7,445 nt of DNA from ChocPot-Mid sp964511865 (GTDB lineage Bacteria > Bacteroidota > Ignavibacteria > Kapaibacteriales > UBA2268): NCBI GenBank assembly GCA_964511865.1, contig CAZEHW010000184.1:1-7445 (forward strand), read 5' to 3'. The notes beneath the pieces are model-generated. The model made no database searches. It worked only from the letters and a program-made list of their open reading frames with translations, and was not told the origin of the DNA. Shown here one piece after another: positions 1-5,931 of this stretch. Made by a program: the position numbers and the translations under genes. The stretch's first letter is position 1, and every line of letters begins with the position of its first letter.

Positions 1-1431
1 TTCTTTGCCTCGCATCAAATTAAATAAGGACAGCAATGCTAAACTTATTGTACTAGTCTTAATACCGCCACCGGTTGAACCGGAGGATGCGCCTATCCAC
101 ATTAACGGAAGTAAAATCACAACTGCAACATTCGTCAGCAACTCTGTTGGTACAGTATTAAAACCTGCTGTCCTTGCAGTTACCGATAAAAATAAAGAGT
201 GATAAATTTTTTCAAAATAATTCATTGAGCTATCAAAGGCAAAAGGTTCGGCTAAAAATACTAATACAGCACCTGATACTATCAGAATCAGAGTAGAGCT
301 TAAAACTATTTTAGTGGAAATCGTTAATCTGTGTTTTAATTTTTGAAGTTTATTCTTTCTAGGTCTTAAATCTGATAAGTTTACTAATACAGAAAATCCC
401 AGACCGCCTATAATAATTAAGAACATTACAGAACTGTAAAAAGTATAATTTTCAGCCACTGAAGTATCCATAAGTCCTGTTGAATAGATTGAAAAGCCTG
501 CATTACAAAAAGCAGAAACAGAATGAAATATACTTGAAAACAACTTTTCCCAGTTTATATTCGTAAAATTTCCGCCAAGCGACTTATAAAGAAAGATGAC
601 TCCGATTCCTTCTATAATTAATGAAAAAATTAATATCTTCATAATCAGTTTTCGGGCTTCGAGTAAACTTTCCTGACTTAAAAGGTCTTTCATCATAATT
701 CTCATTTTATAGCTTATTCCACCTGAGAGATACATAGCGAAAAAAGTAGTAAGAGTCATTACCCCCAGACCTCCTATTTGAATCAGAAATAGTATGAATA
801 TTTGACCCATAAAAGTAAACTCTTTTGCCGTATCAACAACAATAAGCCCTGTTACACAAACTGCGCTTGTTGAGGTAAAGAGGGAATCAACAAAACTAAG
901 TTTAGTCCCATTCGGCGTTGCATTGGGTAATAATAACAGTATTGTACCAAAAATAATAATGAATGCGAAGCTCAGTGAAAAAATTGCTCCGGGGTGAATT
1001 TTTAATTTGTCAATCAGATAGCTGAATCGCAGAACCTTTACCAGTAAAGCTATAATGATTACTAAATGGATAATACCAATATATATTAAAGTTGCCTGAG
1101 ATTGGTTAATATCGGGATTTAAAACAATGATATTGTTTATTATAAATCCCGGAAAAAATAATTCTATTGTAAGGAATATTGCTAATAAATATTCAAACCA
1201 TCTTTCCTTTAAATACCTTAAAATATATTTTTGAAAAAAGAGTTTGGCATATTCCTGTGTTACAAAAGTAACTGTAATAATTGTTATAGCAAGTCTGATG
1301 GCTTTAACCTGAAACGCACTAAGTTCATAACCAAGAATTATTAAAAATAAAAGCAAAGTGAGCAAGCCAATGCAGGCAAGATATATATCAAGCCATTTTT
1401 TAATTTTCTCTTTAGTTTCTTTATCGAGCAT
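1..1431 (-). CDS. trkH: TrkH/KtrB-family potassium uptake channel subunit (3' end outside window)
   Basis: This is the membrane pore subunit of a Trk/Ktr K+ uptake system. I translated 477 residues by hand from the ATG at 1431 to the window edge, with no stop. The four selectivity-filter repeats of the SKT superfamily are visible: TSTSAVCVTGL at about residues 186-196, SAFCNAGFS at 306-314, TARTAGFNTV at 418-427 and GASSGSTGGGIKT at 447-459. Between them lie long hydrophobic helices. About 140 residues with several predicted membrane segments precede the first pore repeat, an N-terminal extension beyond the minimal KtrB core. Only the last helix region after the fourth filter should be missing. 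The gene starts 26 bp after the CHAD gene on the same strand, so the two are probably co-transcribed. A cytoplasmic TrkA/KtrA regulator is expected but is not in the window. TrkH versus KtrB cannot be settled here. Confidence 0.92.
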   Translation of the reverse strand, partial: MLDKETKEKIKKWLDIYLACIGLLTLLLFLIILGYELSAFQVKAIRLAITIITVTFVTQEYAKLFFQKYILRYLKERWFEYLLAIFLTIELFFPGFIINNIIVLNPDINQSQATLIYIGIIHLVIIIALLVKVLRFSYLIDKLKIHPGAIFSLSFAFIIIFGTILLLLPNATPNGTKLSFVDSLFTSTSAVCVTGLIVVDTAKEFTFMGQIFILFLIQIGGLGVMTLTTFFAMYLSGGISYKMRIMMKDLLSQESLLEARKLIMKILIFSLIIEGIGVIFLYKSLGGNFTNINWEKLFSSIFHSVSAFCNAGFSIYSTGLMDTSVAENYTFYSSVMFLIIIGGLGFSVLVNLSDLRPRKNKLQKLKHRLTISTKIVLSSTLILIVSGAVLVFLAEPFAFDSSMNYFEKIYHSLFLSVTARTAGFNTVPTELLTNVAVVILLPLMWIGASSGSTGGGIKTSTISLALLSLFNLMRGKE

Positions 1432-1457
1432 AAGTCAAATAAAATCTATTAAAATAT

Positions 1458-2318
1458 TTATAAAAGATATTCAGGTTTCCAAAAGCCATAAAACTTATCA
1501 AAATTTGAATAAAACTCATCTATTTTCTTCTCTCGTTCAGACAATAATTCATTAACTATAGGTTCAAACATAATCTCAGATACTTTTTTTTGAATTTGAG
1601 CAAATATTTTTATTTTATTGCTAAAGACAGTTAAGTCCTGGATATCTCCAAGAAATGTTTGAAAATTGCCCAAATCCATAAATTCTTCAGGTGACATATT
1701 TGTAATAGGTTGAATTATTTCCATAATATATCTGAATTTTTTAAAACTCAGCCGTGTTTTATGTATGCTCCTTACATTTTCTCTTTGTGACAAATTGAAT
1801 CTGTTGATAACAGCTGTATAACGCTGACAAGCTATATCCTGAGGTCTGATAATATCAGGATTATTTTCATTATAAAATTTATCTAAGCCGGATTTGAGGT
1901 CGTTCACTAATTTCTCAAAAAACAAGATATCAAATTCCATTAATCCCTGTTTTAATAATGGAATATATCCTTCTTCACAATTAATTAGATGGTGGTAATA
2001 TCCATAAAGAACAGGTTGATTATATACTATTTGTTGAACTTTTAATATCTGCACCTGAACATCCCTCAATGGATTGAATGTTTTGAACTGGTCTTTGAGA
2101 AGCATTGATATTTCAGAAGTAACGCTAAGATTTGTAATGAACCTTACCAAAGACAACAAAGTCAGAAACCTGCGAATTCTGACACGAATATCATGTACTG
2201 CTATTTCGCAAAACTTGTCATTGCATTCATTAAATTTAATGATGTAATTCCCAAAATTTTCATCAATCGAATTTTGGAGCAATTCTCTATAATTAATATT
2301 TAAATTAGTTTCCTGCAT
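1458..2318 (-). CDS. CHAD domain-containing protein
   Basis: This is an all-helical CHAD-domain protein of 286 residues. CHAD domains are duplicated helical bundles with conserved His and basic residues that bind inorganic polyphosphate. Visible hallmarks are HDIRVRIRRF (His at residue 42), LRDVQV (about 85), then in the second half HKTRLSFKKFRY (His at 186) and LGDIQD (about 224). These match the family's paired HxxR...R and LG/LR-x-D patterns. No CYTH domain is fused and no signal peptide is seen. The ATG at 2318 is preferred. An in-frame TTG at 2360 has a GGAGG directly abutting it, with no spacer, and adds 14 residues before the domain. A TAAATTTG -7-like box lies 6 bp upstream of the ATG, which would imply a nearly leaderless mRNA. 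The gene is followed by trkH after 26 bp. The precise role is unknown. Confidence 0.85.
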   Translation of the reverse strand: MQETNLNINYRELLQNSIDENFGNYIIKFNECNDKFCEIAVHDIRVRIRRFLTLLSLVRFITNLSVTSEISMLLKDQFKTFNPLRDVQVQILKVQQIVYNQPVLYGYYHHLINCEEGYIPLLKQGLMEFDILFFEKLVNDLKSGLDKFYNENNPDIIRPQDIACQRYTAVINRFNLSQRENVRSIHKTRLSFKKFRYIMEIIQPITNMSPEEFMDLGNFQTFLGDIQDLTVFSNKIKIFAQIQKKVSEIMFEPIVNELLSEREKKIDEFYSNFDKFYGFWKPEYLL

Positions 2319-2324
2319 AGAAAT

Positions 2325-2332
2325 CAAATTTA
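2325..2332 (-). promoter_or_regulatory. Possible Bacteroidetes-type -7 box for the CHAD-trkH pair
   Basis: Read on the minus strand this is TAAATTTG, an exact TAnnTTTG match inside the longer word TTTCGTAAATTTG. The only TTG upstream is about 25 bp away, longer than the usual 17-23 bp, so the -33 element is poor. If it is used, transcription would begin within a few bases of the ATG at 2318, giving a leaderless or near-leaderless message. Confidence 0.4.
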
Positions 2333-2415
2333 CGAAATTAATTGATATATTCTGTTTCAACCTCCGACAAGTTAGACGATAGTTGAGATTTAAAACTTTC
2401 GTAAATTTATTTTTT

Positions 2416-2500
2416 AAACTTTTAAACTTTTAAACTTTACAAACTTTACAAACTTTACAAACTTTATAGACTTTATAGACTTTATGAACTTTATGAACTA
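2416..2500. repeat. Graded 8/9-bp tandem array (AAACTTT core)
   Basis: Nine consecutive units share an (A/G)(A/G)ACTTT-like core: AAACTTTT twice, AAACTTTAC three times, AAACTTTAT once, AGACTTTAT twice and GAACTTTAT once, ending in GAACTA. Variants change stepwise along the array, as expected from local duplication of units. Looser relatives (ATTAAACTTA) reappear at about 2710-2748, just before the methyltransferase start. It lies in the divergent spacer between the CHAD gene and the methyltransferase remnant. No coding function is seen. Confidence 0.85.
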
Positions 2501-2543
2501 AAATTTTCCACTTTTCCTTCTTTCCACTCACTTTTTCGCCAAT

Positions 2544-2569
2544 GTCATTCTGAGCGCAGTGAAGAATCC
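2544..2569. repeat. Interspersed hairpin repeat (GTCATTCTGAGCG... type)
   Basis: This word begins GTCATTCTGAGCGCAGTGAA and ends GAATCC. It resembles a short interspersed element that I remember as common in intergenic DNA of many bacterial genomes. It can fold: ATTCT (2547-2551) pairs with AGAAT (2563-2567). Only one copy is in the window, so repeat status rests on recollection, not on the sequence shown. Confidence 0.5.
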
Positions 2570-2584
2570 GGTTCTTTCAACTCT

Positions 2585-2618
2585 TAATTCGTAATTCGTA
2601 ATTAGTAATTCGTAATTA
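2585..2618. repeat. Heptamer tandem array (TAATTCG)
   Basis: There are four full 7-bp units (TAATTCG, TAATTCG, TAATTAG, TAATTCG) and a partial TAATTA. It is a simple-sequence array in the spacer. A second heptamer array with a different unit occurs at 6989-7024. Confidence 0.85.
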
Positions 2619-2669
2619 TTTTAACTTTCCCGTTTTCCGTCCCGTTCACCCCTTTTCCCCTAAATAATC

Positions 2670-2700
2670 TTGCATTTAAATCCCTTTTTTCGTAAATTTA
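2670..2700 (+). promoter_or_regulatory. Candidate promoter of the broken methyltransferase gene
   Basis: TTG at 2670-2672 and TAAATTTA at 2693-2700 are separated by 20 bp. This is one base short of the TTG-N17-23-TAnnTTTG consensus, because the last G is replaced by A. The expected start site is near 2706, giving a leader of about 48 bases before the ATG at 2754. The box sits inside TTTCGTAAATTTA (2688-2700), which is repeated exactly at 2397-2409. Confidence 0.4.
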
Positions 2701-2753
2701 ATTTTTGGAACTTATTAAACTTAAAAAGTTATTAAACTTATTAAACTAAGAAG

Positions 2754-3203
2754 ATGAACGAACTCTACTACGGCGACTGCCTCGATGTGCTTAAGGAAAT
2801 GCACAAAAAACATCCGCAAGGATTCATTGACTTAATTTACATTGACCCGCCGTTCAACTCCAAACGGAATTACAATGTGCTGTTCGAATCCGTTGATCTC
2901 AACGACACAAAAGCACAAAAGGAAGCTTTTGCCGACACATGGTCTAACGTTTCTTACTTCGATGCTTTGAACGAAATACAAGACCTCGACCTTGACCTTT
3001 ACGGCTTTTTGATTGCCTTGGACAAAATCAACATAAGCAAAAGTGCAATTTCATACCTCACGACAATGGCAATACGTATTTGGTACATGCACAAAGTCCT
3101 GAAAGATACCGGCTCTTTTTATCTGCACTGCGACCCAACTATGAGCCATTATTTAAAAATTTTATGTGATATGACATTTAGAGAGAGTCTTTTTTGGAAA
3201 TGA
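2754..3203 (+). pseudogene. N-terminal remnant of a DNA methyltransferase-nuclease fusion (motif IV part)
   Basis: These 149 residues form the front of a beta-type adenine DNA methyltransferase. The start GDCLDVL is followed by the catalytic motif IV DPPF at residues 31-34 (IDPPFNSKRNYNVLF), then the typical TGSFYLHCDPTMSHYLKIL at about 119-137. In this family the text normally continues through a recognition region to a SAM-binding motif I. Here it stops after FRESLFWK. The missing motif I is found at 4802-5518, on the far side of an inserted R-M pair. In the +1 frame just after a six-T run (3190-3195) the peptide FGNEVAW can be read, which resembles the family's next conserved segment (NE-I/V-xW). 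The old gene may therefore extend to about 3213 with a one-base frameshift. Without motif I or the recognition region the product should be inactive. Confidence 0.85.
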
Positions 3204-3264
3204 GGTTGCATGGATTTAAAATAGGAGAAGGATTATTAAAATATCATAAATTAAATTCCAAATA

Positions 3265-3280
3265 AATTAAAATTTTAATT
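3265..3280. repeat. Perfect 16-bp AT-only palindrome
   Basis: AATTAAAATTTTAATT reads the same on both strands. It lies in the AT-rich leader of the R-M cassette, 59 bp before the methyltransferase ATG. It could be a regulator site, but in such AT-rich DNA chance is a serious alternative. Confidence 0.4.
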
Positions 3281-3294
3281 GTAATTTGTAAAAA

Positions 3295-3312
3295 AAATAT
3301 TATCAAATATTT
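3295..3312. repeat. Inverted repeat upstream of the cassette methyltransferase
   Basis: AAATATT (3295-3301) and AATATTT (3306-3312) form a 7-bp inverted repeat around ATCA, 27 bp before the methyltransferase ATG. The position fits an operator controlling R-M expression. Base composition makes this weak evidence, and no separate controller (C) gene is seen. Confidence 0.3.
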
Positions 3313-3339
3313 ATTAAAAATTCAAAATATTAAATGTAA

Positions 3340-4197
3340 ATGAAAATTAAATACAAATCACTTGATGAAGAAACTGACTTAAAAAAATTATTTATTCGAG
3401 AACCATCAATCAGTTATCGAACTGAAATTTTTAGAGATAAACGTATAGTTCTATTTCGTGGTGACTCTAGGAATCCTAATACATTTGATAAAGAATTTGC
3501 TGACCTAATTGTAACTTCGCCACCATATAATGTAGGTATAGAATACAACTCAAATAATGATACTCTCACTTATGAACAATATTTAAATTTTTCAGAAGAA
3601 TGGATTACTAACTGTTTTAGATGGAGTAAATCACAAGCAAGATTTTTATTAAATATCCCGCTTGATAAAAACAAAGGAGGACAAAAAAGCGTAGGTGCTG
3701 ATTTAACCACAATTGCTCAAAAAGCTGGTTGGAAGTATCATTCAACAATAGTTTGGAATGAAGGCAATATTTCAAGAAGGACAGCATGGGGTTCATGGCT
3801 TTCTGCTTCAGCACCATTTGTTATTGCCCCAGTTGAGTTGATTTTAGTACTATATAAAGATAGTTGGAAGAAAACAAATGGAACTAAAGTTTCTGATATA
3901 ACAAAGGAACAATTTATGGAATGGACAAATGGATTATGGACATTTAACGGTGAGAGTAAAAAAAGAATTGGTCATCCTGCACCATTCCCTCGTGATCTAC
4001 CTTATAGAGCTATAAAATTATTCAGTTATGTTAAAGATATAGTTTTCGATCCTTTTACCGGAAGTGGAACTACTTTAATTGAAGCTGTCAAAAATAATCG
4101 AATAGCTATAGGTTTAGAAATTGACCCTCAATATTGTGAACTAGCAAAAAAAAGACTTATTAAAGAAACAACAACATTGGAGTTTACAAATGCCTGA
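3340..4197 (+). CDS. Type II DNA methyltransferase, beta class (N6-adenine or N4-cytosine)
   Basis: This complete 285-residue amino-methyltransferase transfers a methyl group from SAM to an exocyclic amine, protecting DNA from the partner nuclease. Motif order is that of the beta class. The catalytic motif IV TSPPYN is at residues 59-64. It is followed by a middle region that probably contains target recognition (VWNEGNISRRTAWGSW at about 138-153). HPAPFP is at 212-217 and the SAM-binding motif I DPFTGSGTT at 237-245, followed by AIGLEIDPQYCELAKKRL. The SPPY form of motif IV is common in N4-cytosine enzymes but also occurs in N6-adenine ones, so the modified base is undecided. The ATG at 3340 follows an AT-rich leader. 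Its last 8 bases overlap the endonuclease start, suggesting translational coupling. It appears intact, unlike the split methyltransferase around it. Confidence 0.9.
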   Translation: MKIKYKSLDEETDLKKLFIREPSISYRTEIFRDKRIVLFRGDSRNPNTFDKEFADLIVTSPPYNVGIEYNSNNDTLTYEQYLNFSEEWITNCFRWSKSQARFLLNIPLDKNKGGQKSVGADLTTIAQKAGWKYHSTIVWNEGNISRRTAWGSWLSASAPFVIAPVELILVLYKDSWKKTNGTKVSDITKEQFMEWTNGLWTFNGESKKRIGHPAPFPRDLPYRAIKLFSYVKDIVFDPFTGSGTTLIEAVKNNRIAIGLEIDPQYCELAKKRLIKETTTLEFTNA

Positions 4198-4771
4198 AAT
4201 AACCCAAAAAGAAATTATCATGGAATTTTTTAAAAGCAATCCAAACCGCGATATAGAACATCCTGAAATTGTTGATTGGGCAACGGATGAATTTTTAAAA
4301 AGAACTGGTAAAATATTTAGAGATCCTGATAGACAAATTCGTCAATTATCTCAAAGTGGATTTCTTATAAAAGTAAGCAAAGGGATTTATCGTTACGAAC
4401 CTGCTTCTGTTAATAAAAGAGAATTAGAAAATTTTACACCTGCTCAGAAGAAGATCATATTGGAAAGAGATGGTTACAAATGTGTTATTTGTGGTCGTGG
4501 TATCAAAGATGGTGTTGAATTACAAATTGACCATATAAAACCTAAAGATTTAGGTGGCAAAGCAACTATTGATAATGGACAAACTCTTTGCTCTCAGCAT
4601 AATTTTAGAAAGAAAAATTATAAGCAGACCGAAACGGGGAAAAAAATGTTTATTCGATTATATGAAGCTGCAAAGATAATTGGTGATTCTGAAACAATGC
4701 ACTTTTGTGCACAGATTTTAGAAGTGTTTGAAAAAAATAATGTAAATGGTCATATTGAATGGAAAAGATAG
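4190..4771 (+). CDS. HNH endonuclease, probable restriction enzyme of the cassette
   Basis: This 193-residue protein has an N-terminal part (about residues 1-72) that looks like a winged-helix module: EIIMEFFKSNPNRDIEHPEI, then RQLSQSGFLIKVSKGIYRY. It is followed by an HNH nuclease domain at about 82-142. The zinc-binding CxxC (C98, C101) and CxxH (C134-H137) are present. The metal/catalytic DH (D114, H115) and N129 are also in place (LQIDHIKPKDLGG, then IDNGQTLC). The ATG lies inside the end of the methyltransferase gene, an 8-bp overlap typical of R-M pairs. That placement is the reason for calling it the cognate restriction enzyme. The recognition sequence cannot be deduced. An HNH nuclease with another role, such as homing-type or McrA-like, is possible but less likely given the tight pairing. 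Confidence 0.82.
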   Translation: MPEITQKEIIMEFFKSNPNRDIEHPEIVDWATDEFLKRTGKIFRDPDRQIRQLSQSGFLIKVSKGIYRYEPASVNKRELENFTPAQKKIILERDGYKCVICGRGIKDGVELQIDHIKPKDLGGKATIDNGQTLCSQHNFRKKNYKQTETGKKMFIRLYEAAKIIGDSETMHFCAQILEVFEKNNVNGHIEWKR

Positions 4772-4801
4772 ATTTTATTATTTGATTGATAACTTTTTAT
4801 A

Positions 4802-5518
4802 TTGAAATTCAAAATTAAAAACGAAGGCGACATTGTTGCTGACTTTTTCTGTGGATGTGGCACTACCATAGCCGCCGCAAACAAGTTGAACCGCCAGTGG
4901 ATTGGCACGGACATTTCGCATCTTGCCATTCGCCTTATTCTCAAGCGACTGACAGACCCATATCCGCCCGAAAAGCAAAAAGAAATCAAAATGAACATAG
5001 CCATAAACGGATTTCCGCGTGACCCTGCCACAGCCCGTGAGCTTGCAGAATCGGACTCCGGAGGACGTCTCAAGTTTCAGGACTGGGTCATCGAGGTCAT
5101 GCTCAACGGTATAGCCAATCCCAGGAAAACGGCAGACGGCGGTTGGGACGGCTACCTCACATTCGACAAAGGAGCAAAAGGAGCTAAAGAGCGTGGGCTT
5201 TGCATCATCGAAGTCAAAAGCGGAAACGTCAACGTAAAAAATGTACGTGAATTCGTGCAGGTCGTCAAAACCCAATCGGCAGACATCGGCGTATTCGTCT
5301 GCTTCGAAACTCAGGTAACAAAGCCCATGCAAATCGAATCAAAGCAAGCCGGCAAATACCCCAACTCCGAAATTGATAAAATCCAAATCATAACAGTCGA
5401 GGATTTACTCAACCACAAGCAAGTCCAAATCCCCGGCAAAGGTTCACAAACCACGTTCAAGCAAAGCGTAAAACGAGTGGACGTCGAGGAAGAGGAAGAT
5501 GGCCTGTTTGAGGAGTAA
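4802..5518 (+). pseudogene. C-terminal remnant of the methyltransferase-nuclease fusion (motif I plus PD-(D/E)xK-like domain)
   Basis: The open frame begins at a TTG and spans 238 codons, but the recognisable family text starts only at NEGD (about 4820). Motif I follows as DFFCGCGTT (residues 14-22), then IGTDISHLAIRLILKRL. After a linker comes a probable nuclease fold: GGWDGYLTF (D116), then IIEVKSG (E137, K139), fitting a D...ExK active site, followed by VREFVQVV and IGVFVCFETQVTKPM. This combination is known in methyltransferases carrying an Mrr-like restriction domain at the C-terminus. Its front half is at 2754-3203, and roughly 130 or more central residues (recognition region) are absent. 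The remnant ends in an acidic tail (EEEEDGLFEE). Codons are markedly more GC-rich than the cassette just upstream. Independent translation of the nuclease domain cannot be excluded. Confidence 0.82.
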
Positions 5519-5576
5519 AGGGAATAAAGTTATAATTATTATATTTTAATTTTAAAACTATTTTTTAATTATTTTA

Positions 5577-5606
5577 TTGTATTTGATACTATATTTAGTA
5601 TCTTTG
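5577..5606 (+). promoter_or_regulatory. Promoter of the hicA-hicB-secB operon
   Basis: TTG at 5577-5579 and TATCTTTG at 5599-5606 are separated by 19 bp. This is an exact match to the Bacteroidetes primary sigma consensus (TTG-N19-TAnnTTTG). The expected start is near 5612, about 26 bases before the hicA ATG at 5638. An inverted repeat lies over the spacer and the -7 box. Confidence 0.75.
5585..5602. promoter_or_regulatory. Candidate HicB operator (perfect inverted repeat)
   Basis: GATACTA (5585-5591) and TAGTATC (5596-5602) are perfect inverted copies separated by TATT. The right arm overlaps the first four bases of the -7 box, so a bound protein would block RNA polymerase. The ribbon-helix-helix domain of the HicB encoded downstream is the obvious candidate binder, because HicB proteins autoregulate their own operons. 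Confidence 0.65.
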
Positions 5607-5637
5607 CAATAAAAAAAAGTGTTATTTGTTAATAATA

Positions 5638-5931
5638 ATGAGTAGAGACCAAAAAATTGTAAAAAAATGGAGGAATTCTAAAAATTCTAAACAGCCAGTT
5701 GAATTATCTGAAGTTGAGATAGTTCTTTATGGAATGTTATCTGATTTTCTAATTGATAAGGAAACGACAGGATCTCATTTATATAAATTGAAACATCCTG
5801 AGTTCAATAGGATTGGAGGAGCGACAAACGATGGTATAATTACTATACCTACTCATAATAAAAAAGTTAAAAGGATATATGTTGAAAAATTATTAAAGGT
5901 TATTGAAATTTTAGAGGAGAAAGAAAATTGA
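5638..5931 (+). CDS. hicA: HicA-family toxin (mRNA interferase-like)
   Basis: This small protein (97 residues from the ATG at 5638) has the HicA double-stranded-RNA-binding-like fold pattern. GSHLYKLKHPE contains the conserved His (H47), the catalytic residue in known HicA ribonucleases. It is followed by GIITIPTHNKKVKRIYVEKLLKVIE, equivalent to the family's I-T-(I/V)-P-x-H...V...Y...L segment. HicA toxins cleave mRNA to stop growth until bound by HicB. The N-terminal part (KKWRNSKNSKQPVELSEVE) makes it longer than the ~60-residue minimal HicA, as in the longer HicA subfamily. An in-frame TTG at 5626 would add four residues. The ATG is better placed relative to the promoter. Toxin-first gene order is normal for hicAB. 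The stop overlaps the proposed hicB TTG start (TTGA). Confidence 0.85.
   Translation: MSRDQKIVKKWRNSKNSKQPVELSEVEIVLYGMLSDFLIDKETTGSHLYKLKHPEFNRIGGATNDGIITIPTHNKKVKRIYVEKLLKVIEILEEKEN

Larger units (their letters stand above)
3214..4815 (+). other. Inserted restriction-modification cassette (approximate limits)
   Basis: This stretch separates the two halves of the older methyltransferase gene. It is visibly more AT-rich than both flanks: its reading frames use A/T-ending codons heavily, whereas the flanking remnants use many GC-rich codons. It contains an AT-rich leader, a complete methyltransferase and an HNH endonuclease on the same strand. The left limit is set where resemblance to the methyltransferase family ends (about 3203-3213). 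The right limit is set where it resumes at NEGD (about 4820). AAATTCAAAAT occurs at 3318-3328 and again at 4805-4815 next to the right junction. No transposase, integrase or clear terminal inverted repeat is present. Confidence 0.7.

Noticed and set aside
5..202. 65-codon plus-strand open frame
   Set aside because: Antisense to trkH, where the pore motifs TARTAGFNTV and GASSGSTGGG are encoded.
1358..1555. 65-codon plus-strand open frame
   Set aside because: Antisense to the trkH start and CHAD end; low-complexity translation.
2319..2360. TTG start at 2360 for the CHAD protein
   Set aside because: GGAGG abuts the TTG with no spacer and the added 14 residues are outside the CHAD domain. The ATG at 2318 is the better start.
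3200..3265. 21-codon ORF starting at ATG 3200, overlapping the stop of the methyltransferase remnant (ATGA)
   Set aside because: Too short, with no family resemblance and no clear expression signal. The ATGA overlap is probably accidental.
3617..3817. 66-codon minus-strand open frame
   Set aside because: Antisense to the intact cassette methyltransferase.
3214..4815. Transposon or insertion sequence carrying the R-M genes
   Set aside because: No transposase or integrase gene, no terminal inverted repeats, and no target-site duplication directly at both junctions.
4750..5073. 107-codon minus-strand open frame
   Set aside because: Antisense shadow of the HNH gene end and the methyltransferase remnant.
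4778..5332. 184-codon open frame on the minus strand
   Set aside because: It lies antisense to the methyltransferase C-terminal remnant, whose plus-strand frame has motif I and a nuclease-like pattern. The minus translation shows no recognisable family features.
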